From positions 1 through 64,000 of the forward strand of contig NZ_AQRC01000002.1 in assembly GCF_000737065.1 (NCBI RefSeq): 64,000 nucleotides of DNA, read 5' to 3'. The position numbers and the translations under genes are program-made. Below the pieces are notes generated by a model. The model did not search any database, had not been told where the DNA came from, and saw only the letters and a program-made list of their open reading frames with translations. This stretch comes from Thioclava atlantica (lineage in GTDB: Bacteria > Pseudomonadota > Alphaproteobacteria > Rhodobacterales > Rhodobacteraceae). Positions 1 through 8,429 of this stretch are shown piece after piece. Position 1 is the stretch's first letter, and the number at the start of each line of letters is the position of its first letter.

Positions 1-312
1 TGCGATGCCGGGAGCGGGAGCCATCCACTCCATCAATGGCGGACAAGCCTCGCCCTTTTTTAGGATGTCGCGCTCCTCCGTCACTCTCAGGAGCTCACAC
101 TTGAGCCGACGGATCTCGGCATCCTTCTCCGCGTCGCCAGTCGACGCTTTCGAGAACTTCTTCTTCCAGGAGTAGAGGGAGTATTGGCTCACGCCCAAGC
201 GCTCGGCTACCTCCCTGACCGGGTAACCCCTCTCCGTGATCTGCGCGACCGCATCTCGCTTGAAATCGTCGCTGAACGCGGGTCGCTGCTCATCATGGCC
301 TCCTTGCCTCAA
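1..312 (-). CDS. IS3-family transposase OrfA (partial)
   Basis: OrfA binds the IS ends through an N-terminal helix-turn-helix. The readable protein has the hallmark FSDDFKRDAVAQITERGYPV, then EVAERLGVSQYSLYSWKKKF and a leucine-zipper-like stretch ending in ERDILKK. The run CTAAAAAAG right after ILKK is the slippery motif used for -1 frameshifting into orfB in this family. Downstream of it the reading (GEACPPLMEW and on) does not resemble the usual orfA tail, so the element may be damaged there. There is no in-frame ATG. The ATGATG at about 291-296 is in another frame, and a TTG at 310-312 is the only evident start, so the gene may be frameshifted at its start. Confidence 0.75.
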   Translation of the reverse strand, partial: MRQGGHDEQRPAFSDDFKRDAVAQITERGYPVREVAERLGVSQYSLYSWKKKFSKASTGDAEKDAEIRRLKCELLRVTEERDILKKGEACPPLMEWMAPAPGIA

Positions 313-352
313 AATTAGCAAAGAAGGCGTCTAAGAAACGCGGGGGTATTCA
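1..352 (-). mobile_element. IS3-family insertion sequence, one end (runs off the window)
   Basis: The element carries an IS3-type orfA on the minus strand. On that strand it begins at about base 352 with TGAATACCCCCGCG, which I take as the terminal inverted repeat. The other end lies outside the window, so neither the repeat pair nor a target duplication can be seen. The boundary is placed where the interrupted ATPase reading frame stops making sense: its stop codon is the TGA that opens the IS end. Family assignment comes from the orfA protein. Confidence 0.7.
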
Positions 353-739
353 ATTGCCACCTCGAGGACCAGAAACTCGTCTTGCCCCAAAATACTCGCT
401 TCTGACAAGACCTTCAGCCCGCCAACGCTTTTCCCATGATATGTAATCTCCATTTGTTTCCCGATAAGTTTCAGGAAGCTCTATTTCCAGCTTGACGCGG
501 ATTTCTTTAGCTCTCTGGTTCGGTTTATTGAATACATTGTGATCCACATCAAAGTCCAGCAGCTCAGCAAAATCTGTCCTTCCGTTGAAGAACAGGTTCA
601 GTGCCCTCAAGATATTCGATTTTCCCGAGTCATTTTTTCCCACCAGCACAGACAACTCCCCCGGGGATACCGTTATGTTTCGGGCCGAGCGAAAGTTCTT
701 GATTTCGATCTTGGTTATTTTTAGTCCCATTACGCCCAC
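350..739 (-). pseudogene. AAA family ATPase, OLD/RecF-like, truncated by the IS
   Basis: Only the N-terminal 129 residues remain. They read LKITKIEIKNFRSARNI followed by the Walker A motif GKNDSGKSN and LRALNLFFNGR. This is the typical opening of OLD-family and RecF/SMC-like ATPases, which usually exceed 500 residues and often belong to phage-defence or DNA-repair systems. The reading frame ends in the IS3 terminus, whose TGA supplies the stop. The Walker B and any Toprim or HNH domain are missing and may lie beyond the other end of the IS, outside the window. The start is at 739 or the internal ATG at 727-730. The gene is less GC-rich than the window core, in keeping with acquired DNA. Confidence 0.75.
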
Positions 740-799
740 TTTAATATGCCGAACCTATCCGCAATCGCTGACGAGGTTCTCTTTGTCCGCCGTTCGCGG

Positions 800-959
800 T
801 CGATCAGTTCGAGTTCCACCAGCCGGGCCAGGAAGCGAACGTGGTCCTGTCCCTCCGCAGCGCACTGGCGCGCGAGCTTGTCGTATTCCCTCGAGGCAAG
901 GTCGGCAGCTTCAGTGTCTTCAGATGATGGGCGAGCAGGAGGTCAGGCGCGTCGGTCAT
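800..959 (-). pseudogene. istB: IstB (IS21 family helper ATPase), N-terminal fragment, frameshifted
   Basis: IstB is the AAA+ helper of IS21 transposases. The start MTDAPDLLLAHHLKTLKLP overlaps the istA stop by ATGA, the normal IS21 arrangement. After LPTLPR the frame shifts at about 888-895. In the neighbouring frame it resumes as EYDKLARQCAAEGQDHVRFL and then ARLVELELIDRERR. The homology ends near base 800, where sequence belonging to the truncated ATPase gene begins. No Walker motifs are left, so the fragment cannot be functional. Confidence 0.75.
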
Positions 960-2257
960 CGGGCCTCCTCCGAGATCAGGCACATGTAGCTGGCCGCCGA
1001 GGTCTTTCCGACCTCGGCCCGTGGCAGGTAGGGATAGACGTCGAGATCGAGCTTCGGAGGTCGCTTCTCGACCTGACACAGCACCAGGTGCTTGACGGCG
1101 TCGAAGCCGATGGCCCCCATACGCAGGGCCGTCTTCACGGCGGCATGCAGGTCATCGATCTCGAAGGCCTCCAGCAGGCGCAGGACCTGAACGAACTCAC
1201 GCCGCCCCGCCTTGAGCATGCGCGCCTCCATCAGGCGGCGCAGGGTTGCGAACTCGGGCGGCAGCTCCCAGCCCGTCAGCGGCGCGGCCTGGTCGAGCGC
1301 GTTGATCTTCTTCTCGATCAGCGGGAGGTAGTGGACCGGATCGAAGACGACATCCTCGCGCTCATAGCTGCGCGGATGACGGGCGATGAGATCGCCGCCG
1401 CAGCCAATCGCCACCTCGTCGACATAGCCGCGCAGCCAGACATCGCGGTGGCCGTAGGCGACCGGCACCGAATAGTCGTTGGTCTTGTAGCGCACCAGCG
1501 CCTGCGAGGTGACCCGCCCGCTCGCCTGATCGCAGGCATCGAAAGGGGCTGGCGGCAGCGCCGACATCACCTCGAGATCCCGGTCAAGGCGCGTGCCGAT
1601 CGTCTCGGTATGGCCGCGCAGAACATCGCCCTGACGCTTGCGGCATTGTTCTTCCAGCGAGGCGTTGAAGGCCTCCCAGGAGGGGAAGCGCGGCACCGGC
1701 ACCATGAAGTTGCGCCGGGCATAGCCGACCAGCCCCTCGACGCTGCCTTTGTCATTGCCCTTGCCGGGGCGGTCATAGCGGTCACGGAACAGGTAATGTG
1801 ACAGGAACCCGCTGAACAGCCTGGCCCGCTTGCGGGTGCCGTCCGGAAGGATCTGTGCCACCAGGCACCTGTCGTTGTCGTAGAGCACCGACACCGGCAC
1901 CCGACCGAAGAAGCCGAACGCGTGAACATGCCCGTCGACCCAGGCCTCGGAGGTTGCTGCCGGATAGGCCCGGATGTAACAGGCATCGCTGTGCGGCAGG
2001 TCGAAGGCGAAGAAATGCGCCTTCTGCTCGACGCCATCAATGATGACCATCGCCTCGCCGAAGTCGGCCTGGGCGTGCCCCGGCGCATGGGCCAGCGGCA
2101 CGAACAACTCGCGACCACGCCGGTCATGCTCGCGAATGTAATCCTTCACGATCGTGTAGCCGCCGGTGAAGCCGTGTTCCTCCCGCAGCCGTTCGAACAC
2201 ACGCTTGGCGGTGTGGGCGCTAACCATCTGGTTGCATTTCACCGCCCATGCGTCCAT
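956..2257 (-). pseudogene. istA: IstA transposase (IS21 family), N-terminally truncated
   Basis: IS21 IstA is a DDE transposase. The frame contains the catalytic core: QADFGEAMV with the first Asp, SVLYDNDRCLV with the second, and KGNDKGSVEGLVGYARRNF with the Glu. The Mu-transposase C-terminal barrel follows. About 430 residues remain of roughly 500. The N-terminal HTH is missing: IstA-like sequence begins at HTAKRVFERLREEHG, near base 2225, and the residues before it are fusion junk. With a frameshifted istB this is an immobile remnant. Confidence 0.85.
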
Positions 2258-2346
2258 CTAGGGCTCGTGATGCTTGCCCCCTTGAGTACCGGGCGCGTGT
2301 GTCCAGAGCCCATGCATTCCATGGTTTTATAGATAGACGGTCTCAT

Positions 2347-3450
2347 ATGGCGCAAATCCCGTTTCTTGATCTCCGCGCGAGCTATCTGGCGCTACAGGCA
2401 GACATTGATGCTGCGGTGGCGCGGGTGCTCGACAGTGGATGGTATATACAAGGCCCCGAAGTCGAAGATTTCGAGACCGCCTATGCCAGTTATTGTGACG
2501 TGTCGCATTGCGTTGGCGTCGCCAGCGGTCTGGACGCGCTCATCCTCGCGCTGCGGGCGCTGGATATCAAAGCGGGCGATGAGGTGATCGTGCCATCGCA
2601 TACTTTCATCGCGACGTGGCTTGCGGTTTCGGCGGTGGGGGCAACTCCGATTCCGGTGGAACCGGATTTGCACAGCTACAACATCGATCCTGCCCGCATC
2701 AGACTCGCGATCACCTCGAAGACACGCGCGATCATTGCCGTGCACCTCTATGGGCAGCCGGCCGACCTCGATCCGATCCTCGCTATCGCGCGAGAGCACA
2801 AACTGGCTTTGGTGGAGGACGCCGCGCAGGCTCACGGTTCGGCGTACAAGAAGCGGCGCATCGGTGCGCATGGCGATGTCGCGTGTTGGAGCTTCTACCC
2901 TGGCAAGAATCTTGGTGCATTGGGTGATGGTGGAGCGATCACGACCGATCGGGCCGACATCGCCGAGCGGGTTCGCACCCTCGGCAACTATGGCTCGAAG
3001 CAGAAGTATGTAAACGAGGAGCAAGGCACCAACAGCCGGCTCGATCCGCTACAAGCGGCGATTCTGTCCGTCAAGCTCGCGCATCTAGAAGCATGGACGG
3101 AGAGACGCCGCCGCATCGCCGAGCGCTATAGCAGCGGCCTGCAAGGTGTCATCAAGCCCCATGTCCCTGACTGGGCCGACCCCGCGTGGCATCTCTACGT
3201 GATCCGGCATCCCGAGCGCGACAGGCTGATGAGCAAGCTGGCTGAAGAGGGTATCCATACGTTGGTACACTACCCGATTGCCCCCCATCGGCAGACGGCT
3301 TTTGCCAACCTCGGCTACGCCCAAGGCGCCTTTCCAGTGGCTGAACGTCTCGCGGATGATCTGCTCAGTCTGCCGATCGGCCCGCATATGCCGCAAGAGC
3401 ATCAGGATCGCGTGATCGACGCGGTGAACCGACACGTTTCTGCGATGTAG
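2347..3450 (+). CDS. DegT/DnrJ/EryC1/StrS sugar aminotransferase (FdtB/QdtB-like)
   Basis: This is a PLP-dependent aminotransferase that converts a nucleotide-linked keto sugar to an amino sugar, probably using glutamate as donor. At 367 residues it has the family's normal length. The opening IPFLDLRASYLALQ, the VEDAAQAHGS stretch and the PLP-lysine region SFYPGKNLGALGDGGA (Lys near residue 186) are characteristic. I chose ATG 2347 because upstream codons are low-complexity translation of a junction region. An FdtA/QdtA-type 3,4-ketoisomerase lies 3 kb downstream, so the likely product is dTDP-3-amino-3,6-dideoxy-galactose or -glucose. This is inferred from family pairing; the exact sugar cannot be read from sequence. 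Confidence 0.85.
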   Translation: MAQIPFLDLRASYLALQADIDAAVARVLDSGWYIQGPEVEDFETAYASYCDVSHCVGVASGLDALILALRALDIKAGDEVIVPSHTFIATWLAVSAVGATPIPVEPDLHSYNIDPARIRLAITSKTRAIIAVHLYGQPADLDPILAIAREHKLALVEDAAQAHGSAYKKRRIGAHGDVACWSFYPGKNLGALGDGGAITTDRADIAERVRTLGNYGSKQKYVNEEQGTNSRLDPLQAAILSVKLAHLEAWTERRRRIAERYSSGLQGVIKPHVPDWADPAWHLYVIRHPERDRLMSKLAEEGIHTLVHYPIAPHRQTAFANLGYAQGAFPVAERLADDLLSLPIGPHMPQEHQDRVIDAVNRHVSAM

Positions 3451-3469
3451 AAGCGCCCGAGGGTCGTGA

Positions 3470-4438
3470 ATGGCACCGATATCACTTTCTTATATCCTGC
3501 TCACCTACAACCAGCGCGACACGGTGGGTGCAGCTGTCCGCAGTGCGTTGGCGCAGGACGTGCATGCCATGGATATCGTTATTTCGGATGACTGCTCGTC
3601 GGACGGTACGTTCGACGAGATCGAAGCCGCGGTTGCCAACTATCAGGGGCCGCACCGGTTGGTTCTGAACCGCAACCCCGAAAATCTGGGGCTTGCCGGA
3701 AATCTCGACAAGGCCCACCAACTCAGTACGGGCGAGGTGATCATTGCGGCGGCGGGTGACGACATCTCCTACCCCCATCGCAGCCAACGAATCCTGGATG
3801 CCTTTGTTGCGAACGATCCGCTTCTTGTTTGTTCCTACGCCAAGGTCATCGGTCCGGACGGATCGGAGGTGCCGGGAGATTTCAGGACGGCCCTGTTCTA
3901 CAAGAACTGGGATCTCGAGCGTGCCGCCAGATCGAAAGCGCTCTATATCGGGGCTACCGGAGCGTGGCATCGCAGCCTGTACAGCAGCTACGGGCCCATC
4001 GATCCGGAATCCTATGAGGATCTCGTATTGGGCTTTCGGGCAGCCCTGGAGGCCCGGGTCACGACTATCGACGAAGAGCTGGTACAATACAGACTGGGGA
4101 CCGGGATCACCAGTTCTGCCGGTTATCATACGGATATTGCCGCGTTTGAGAGACAGCGCAAGAAACGCTTTGTCGCGCAGCAGGCTGTCATGCGGCAAAG
4201 GATCAAGGATGCGAGGCATTTCGGCCTTGATGAGCGTTCTGCGATACTGCGCATCTTGCGCAAGGAGCAGATGAAGGCGACACTTCGCCTCTCCTATTAT
4301 GAGGACAGAAACGGAGAGTTTCGGCGGCAGTGGATGGCTCACCCGTTGCTGGGTGTCACCATATGGCGTTCGGAGCGACGCAGGAGGCGCAAAATGATGC
4401 GCCAGATGCAACTGCAAACGGCGCAGGATCATGGCTGA
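3470..4438 (+). CDS. Glycosyltransferase family 2
   Basis: An inverting GT-A glycosyltransferase, probably cytoplasmic, that adds a sugar to a growing surface glycan. The N-terminus SYILLTYNQRDTV and IVISDDCSSDGTF are the nucleotide-sugar site, and AAAGDDISYP gives the DxD-like metal-binding motif. It has 322 residues and a basic C-terminal tail (ERRRRRKMMRQ) but no clear membrane segment. The gene starts 19 bases after the aminotransferase, with GAGGG upstream of the ATG, and overlaps the next glycosyltransferase by 8 bases, so the three are probably co-transcribed. Donor and acceptor are unknown. Confidence 0.85.
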   Translation: MAPISLSYILLTYNQRDTVGAAVRSALAQDVHAMDIVISDDCSSDGTFDEIEAAVANYQGPHRLVLNRNPENLGLAGNLDKAHQLSTGEVIIAAAGDDISYPHRSQRILDAFVANDPLLVCSYAKVIGPDGSEVPGDFRTALFYKNWDLERAARSKALYIGATGAWHRSLYSSYGPIDPESYEDLVLGFRAALEARVTTIDEELVQYRLGTGITSSAGYHTDIAAFERQRKKRFVAQQAVMRQRIKDARHFGLDERSAILRILRKEQMKATLRLSYYEDRNGEFRRQWMAHPLLGVTIWRSERRRRRKMMRQMQLQTAQDHG

Positions 4439-5441
4439 AATCACCGTTCTCCTGCCGATCCACAACGGTGCCGTCTATCTGGATGAGACGCTGCAATCGC
4501 TGCGAAGACAGAGCTTCGCGAACTTCGAGGTGCTGTGCATTGATGACTGTTCCACGGATGACAGTGCGCAGATCGTGCATCTCCACGCGAAAGAAGACAG
4601 CCGGTTCATTTACCTGCACACTGGGACGAACCTTGGGAGCGCGCCGAAGGCCGTAAATTTTGCCGCTCCAAAGGCATCTGGGCAGTGGTTTGTCTACAGT
4701 TCGCAAGACGACCTGTTCTCTGAGGACTGGCTGGAGAAGATGCATGCCCGAGCCCTCCGCACCGGTGCGGACGCGGTGTTGCCGGATGTCCTCTTCTATC
4801 ACGCCGACGGCACCGAGGATCGCAAGATCGTCGGATATCACAACGACCGGTCTGCGATCATCTCCGGAAGAGACGCTTTCGTTGCATCACTTGACTGGAG
4901 CATATCCGGGAATGCCCTGTGGCCGATATCCTTTCTCAAGGGTCGGGGATTTGACGACTTCGGGGCCTTCGCAGACGAATATACCGTGCGCCGCTTCTTT
5001 TTGGGCTGCAGCAAGGTCGCCTTTTGTGACGGGGTGTTCTATTATCGGCAAGACAACGCAGCGGCGATCACCAAAAGGCCGAGCAAAGGGCTGCTGGACG
5101 TGCCCGACACGTGTCTGCGCCTGTGGTACATGATCGTGGACAATGAGTTCGGGGCGGATGTGCATGGACCGTTTGCACTGCGCACGGTGCGCGCCGCCAT
5201 TCGCGCTCAGGCCCTGCTTGTCAATAACCCTGACCTGTCCGTCAACGCGCATCGTGTTGAAGACACCTGGCATTCGATGCATTCGTCCGCGCGCTTCCAG
5301 GCGTCTCTGGCCTCTGTCGCGGCGCACCCGAAGCATAGGATGCGCGCGCTGATATACCGCCCGGCGGCGCGTTCCCTCATGTGGTTTCGTACCCTTGCCT
5401 CTATCTCGGCGTTTTTCTCGCGCAGGAGGCGAGCAAAGTAG
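4431..5441 (+). CDS. Glycosyltransferase family 2
   Basis: A second GT-A family enzyme of 336 residues, paralogous in fold to the one before it. It opens ITVLLPIHNGAVYLDETLQS and has the CIDDCSTDDS donor site and a QDD motif in SSQDDLFSEDWLE. The C-terminal part has no membrane helix but ends very basic (FFSRRRRAK). It overlaps the preceding gene by 8 bases, suggesting translational coupling. Its role is presumably one linkage of the polysaccharide or lipopolysaccharide unit containing the 3-amino sugar. Specificity cannot be predicted. Confidence 0.85.
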   Translation: MAEITVLLPIHNGAVYLDETLQSLRRQSFANFEVLCIDDCSTDDSAQIVHLHAKEDSRFIYLHTGTNLGSAPKAVNFAAPKASGQWFVYSSQDDLFSEDWLEKMHARALRTGADAVLPDVLFYHADGTEDRKIVGYHNDRSAIISGRDAFVASLDWSISGNALWPISFLKGRGFDDFGAFADEYTVRRFFLGCSKVAFCDGVFYYRQDNAAAITKRPSKGLLDVPDTCLRLWYMIVDNEFGADVHGPFALRTVRAAIRAQALLVNNPDLSVNAHRVEDTWHSMHSSARFQASLASVAAHPKHRMRALIYRPAARSLMWFRTLASISAFFSRRRRAK

Positions 5442-5586
5442 AGCCCTTCAATCATGAGCGTTCAGGCCTTGTTCCACTTGTGGCGAGTGGCGCAGGCATC
5501 GTAAATTCGCCGCCCTTGATCTGCATCTGGCGCCATGTGGTGTCACGTCGCCGCCGAAATGAAACAAGAACTAGGACTGCCTGAGG

Positions 5587-5745
5587 ATGGCTCGGAACCT
5601 TGCCCAATTCGACGTCAACGCAAGCCTGATCGACCTGCGTTTCGTCTCCGCCCCGCGAGGCGATTCGACTTTCGGTGAGGACATTCGACACGTCCCGTTT
5701 GACATTCGGCGCGAACCTGCCAACTCGATCGAGGTGCGGTTGTGA
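5587..5745 (+). pseudogene. Truncated FdtA/QdtA-like ketoisomerase fragment
   Basis: This 52-codon frame is an N-terminal piece of a sugar 3,4-ketoisomerase. Residues running from SLIDLRFVSAPRGD to HVPFDIRR align without gaps to the intact isomerase downstream (RLIDLPQIRDPRGD to HIPFDIRR), 18 of 30 identical by eye. After FDIRR the similarity stops and the frame ends ten codons later. The cupin core is missing, so it cannot be an enzyme. Its TGA overlaps the GTG start of the acetyltransferase (GTGA), so translating it may still couple ribosomes into the next gene. It looks like the scar of a deletion in a diverged second copy rather than a recent duplication. Confidence 0.7.
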
Positions 5746-6296
5746 GCAGCATATTTGCTCCTCAGGAAGTGGTCGGCCCCCGTCTGAAGCTGCGCTTGGT
5801 TGCGCCCCGCGATGCCGACTACATCCACGGCCTCCGCACTGCCCCGGCTTACAATGCCCACCTCTCTGCCGTTTCCGGCACCGCTGAGGACCAGCGCCGT
5901 TGGATCGAGGCCTACAAGGCCCGCGAGGCGGAAGGGGTGGAGTTTTACTATATCATCGCGAGACGCGATGATGGCCGACGTTGCGGCGTGGTGCGGCTCT
6001 ATGACATCGAAGGCGATCATTTTACCTGGGGCAGCTGGATCCTTGATGCGAACAAGCCGCAGAAGGCGGCATTGGAGAGCGCAGTGCTGATCTATCAGAT
6101 CGGTTTTGACCACCTTGGCCTTTCTCGGGCGGTCTTCGACGTGCGCCGAGAAAACGAACGTACGCTCGCATTTCACCGTCGGTTCGGTGCTTCAGAAACC
6201 GGTGGCGACGACGAGAATCTCTATTTCGATTACCCGCGGGCGCGTCACGAAGCTGATCTCGGACGTCATCTTGCAATTCTGGAGGAAACAGAATGA
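5742..6296 (+). CDS. GNAT family N-acetyltransferase (sugar amine acetylation likely)
   Basis: A 184-residue GCN5-related acetyltransferase of the RimJ/RimL type. It begins VVGPRLKLRLVAPRDADYIH and has the acetyl-CoA region NKPQKAALESAVL followed by RENERTLAFHRRFGASETG. The start is GTG with a GAGG sequence seven bases upstream. The stop overlaps the ATG of the ketoisomerase gene by four bases. Placed between an aminotransferase and an FdtA/QdtA homologue, it is the obvious candidate to N-acetylate the 3-amino group of the nucleotide sugar. The described FdtC and QdtC enzymes instead have a left-handed beta-helix fold, so the role here is inferred from context. Confidence 0.75.
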   Translation: MSSIFAPQEVVGPRLKLRLVAPRDADYIHGLRTAPAYNAHLSAVSGTAEDQRRWIEAYKAREAEGVEFYYIIARRDDGRRCGVVRLYDIEGDHFTWGSWILDANKPQKAALESAVLIYQIGFDHLGLSRAVFDVRRENERTLAFHRRFGASETGGDDENLYFDYPRARHEADLGRHLAILEETE

Positions 6297-6727
6297 ACGA
6301 TTCCCATGTTTCCCGTTTGAAAGGGTCGGTTCGTCTGATCGACTTGCCACAGATTCGTGATCCCCGTGGCGATTTGACCTTTGTCGAAGGTGGTAATCAC
6401 ATCCCGTTCGATATTCGGCGCGTCTATTATCTCTATAATGTTCCCGTTGACGCCGAGCGTGGCGGTCATGCGCATAGGGATCTCGAACAGATCGTTTTCG
6501 CGCTCTCCGGAAGTTTCCGTATGAGGATCGACGACGGTGAAACCAAGTCGGAATATTGGCTGCGAGACCCGAGAAAGGGGCTCTACATCAGCCGGATGAT
6601 CTGGCGAGAAATGGACAGCTTCAGCCAAGGTGCCGTGTGCATGGTGCTCGCCTCGCATCGTTACGACGAGGCGGATTATTACCGCGACTACGATGAGTTT
6701 CTCGCCGCGGTCCGCGGACGGGGCTGA
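6293..6727 (+). CDS. FdtA/QdtA-type dTDP-4-keto-6-deoxyglucose 3,4-ketoisomerase (cupin)
   Basis: A 144-residue single-domain cupin of the WxcM-like C-terminal family. The signature is RRVYYLYNVPVDAERGGHAH, then DLEQIVFALSGSF and a C-terminal YYRDYDEFL, typical of FdtA and QdtA. These enzymes move the keto group of dTDP-4-keto-6-deoxyglucose from C4 to C3 before transamination. FdtA and QdtA differ in the C4 epimer formed, which I cannot settle by eye. The SD GAGGAAACAG is well placed and the start overlaps the acetyltransferase stop. The RmlA/RmlB enzymes that make the substrate are not in this window and must be encoded elsewhere. Confidence 0.85.
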   Translation: MNDSHVSRLKGSVRLIDLPQIRDPRGDLTFVEGGNHIPFDIRRVYYLYNVPVDAERGGHAHRDLEQIVFALSGSFRMRIDDGETKSEYWLRDPRKGLYISRMIWREMDSFSQGAVCMVLASHRYDEADYYRDYDEFLAAVRGRG

Positions 6728-6739
6728 TATCGCCCTCCC

Positions 6740-6977
6740 TTTTCTCGACCTCGTCTTTGCATAACGCGAGATGTAAGCCGCGTTTGGTGCTGCCGTTTCG
6801 CGGGTTCGGCCTGCCACTGGTCTTGCCTTCAGCCGCGACCGGCACCCGGTTAGTGTTGGCGGGCCCGGTCCCGGCCTTGCGGCAGATCTCCGCAACACGA
6901 CGTGCCTTCCTCGTCCTACTTGTGAAGGAACGCCTGTCTCGCGCTTCCGAGAGCTTCGATACCTTCATCGTTCTCAA
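6740..6977 (-). pseudogene. Decayed IS3-family orfA transposase fragment
   Basis: On the minus strand the frame opens MKVSKLSEA (ATG at 6966-6968). It shifts to RQAFLHK, stop, DEEGT in another frame, and returns as VAEICRKAG. Together these trace the usual OrfA opening of one IS3 subgroup (MKxSKFSEAQ ... GTPVAEICRKAG) interrupted by frameshifts and a stop. Weaker similarity continues to about 6740. It explains most of the gap between the ketoisomerase and GT61 genes; the rest (6978-7088) shows nothing recognisable. The fragment marks a recombination edge of the sugar island. Confidence 0.6.
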
Positions 6978-7088
6978 CTCCTCCCCAGTCAGGAGAGCTT
7001 AGCTGAAAACCCGAGTTTCAAACGATCCAGGTTTCAAGGGGGCAGAACATACTCGCCGCTGGAGGAAAAATTCCGTGGCAGGTCAACA

Positions 7089-8330
7089 TCAGAGCGGTGT
7101 AGTTTTATCCAGCAACATGTCGAGATGCTGGCAAAATACATCAACCGGAAGAGTGTAAGAGGCACAAAAAGCCTGCATGCTATTGGTGATGGGACTGTCG
7201 GCCTCGACGAAGCAATACGTCATATTGACGCCTGACACATGGGCGAGGTTGGAGAAGAAACATGCTCCGGCGTACTCCCGCAGTGCCCATACGAGGCTTT
7301 GGCTGCCGGGGTGCATAAAAAGGGTGTTCGCAAACGCGGCTCCGGTTGGACCAACCACATAATCTGCGTTATGCATCAGTTGAACTTGATCACGGAAACT
7401 GAGCTTCTCCAGATATACGGGTTCGAAACCTCGCTTCTCCGCCTCCGCGATGATTTCCGCCTGATTATACATTCGGTTGCTCAGCGGGCGCGCAAGGAAC
7501 ACTCGCTTTGGGCCCTCATTAGTGCGGGATATGTTCAATTTTTGAAGTATATTTTTCCTGAGCAAACGCATCACATCAATATTCTGAACGTAATTGCGCG
7601 GTTCAGGCCATTTACCGTCCTGGGTATTAATGGGGCCGGCTACTTGCGGCGGAATATATACGAGATCGCCTATTTCGTAGAGCTGCGCGTTTTGCACAGG
7701 CACCACATCTCGATCGCCACGACAAAGATCTAGAGTGTCTTTGAATGAGGGGATTTCGAGCGCTGTTTCCGGCACCAGCAGCGGATAATCATCATACGCA
7801 CCGGGAAGATTTCGGGACAAAAGCACAGTAGGGAGAATCTCGGCCAACCAGTGGTACCAGTTGGAATTTCCCTGCGCGAATGCACACACGCCCTTCTCAA
7901 TTCTCTTCGAACTTCCGTTTCTCAGGGCAACCCGAAAATCTTGCACGATGCAAGGTTCATGTTCGTTGTGAAAATAGACTTGGTTCAGATTTTCATAAAT
8001 ATCCCTGGGAACCAAAGCATTAATTCCATGCCGAAAAATGGAAGAGCCGGGTTTTCCTTCGATGTTCTCGAACACAAGGGGCGTGACGGGCGGCAGGGTT
8101 GTCGTCTCCAGCTCTTTGGTGCTGCCCAAAGGTTTCGGCCGGGCTACTTCGCTTCTCGATTCCGGGAAAATCGGAGTCACGAGATTGGCCGGATGGTGTT
8201 CCAGGTTCTTTATTTCATAACCGGTGTAACCTACCGCACGCATCCCCAGGGCGGACAATCGCGCCGTGACAGTCGGGGCATTCACGCGTCGCATCAGTCG
8301 CTTGATCACACTGCGTCGAATGTCCGTCAC
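7089..8330 (-). CDS. Glycosyltransferase family 61 (DUF563) protein
   Basis: A 413-residue protein of the GT61 family, seen in bacteria in capsule and polysaccharide loci. Hallmarks are NWYHWLAEILPTVLLSRN near residue 158, KRVFLARPLSNR, and VGPTGAAFANTLFM near residue 330. No membrane segment is evident. The start is GTG at 8330 with GGAG upstream. It is transcribed against the other sugar genes and is clearly less GC-rich than the genes after 9030, with transposase relics on both sides. It was therefore probably acquired separately from the aminotransferase-glycosyltransferase block. Substrate unknown. Confidence 0.8.
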   Translation of the reverse strand: MTDIRRSVIKRLMRRVNAPTVTARLSALGMRAVGYTGYEIKNLEHHPANLVTPIFPESRSEVARPKPLGSTKELETTTLPPVTPLVFENIEGKPGSSIFRHGINALVPRDIYENLNQVYFHNEHEPCIVQDFRVALRNGSSKRIEKGVCAFAQGNSNWYHWLAEILPTVLLSRNLPGAYDDYPLLVPETALEIPSFKDTLDLCRGDRDVVPVQNAQLYEIGDLVYIPPQVAGPINTQDGKWPEPRNYVQNIDVMRLLRKNILQKLNISRTNEGPKRVFLARPLSNRMYNQAEIIAEAEKRGFEPVYLEKLSFRDQVQLMHNADYVVGPTGAAFANTLFMHPGSQSLVWALREYAGACFFSNLAHVSGVNMTYCFVEADSPITNSMQAFCASYTLPVDVFCQHLDMLLDKTTPL

Positions 8331-8429
8331 GAGCTATCTCCAAATTTCCGCGCCAGGCATCGATATGAACGCACGATCAATGCTGTGGCAGGTCCTCAGG
8401 CACGACCACATATACCAAACAACTTATAG

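Noticed and set aside
5452-5691. Short minus-strand frame between the second glycosyltransferase and the ketoisomerase fragment
   Set aside because: It is antisense to the recognisable ketoisomerase fragment and shows no family features. The rest of 5442-5586 holds nothing I can name.
6757-7002. Plus-strand 81-codon frame after the ketoisomerase
   Set aside because: The opposite strand carries a recognisable decayed IS3 orfA; this frame is its complement.
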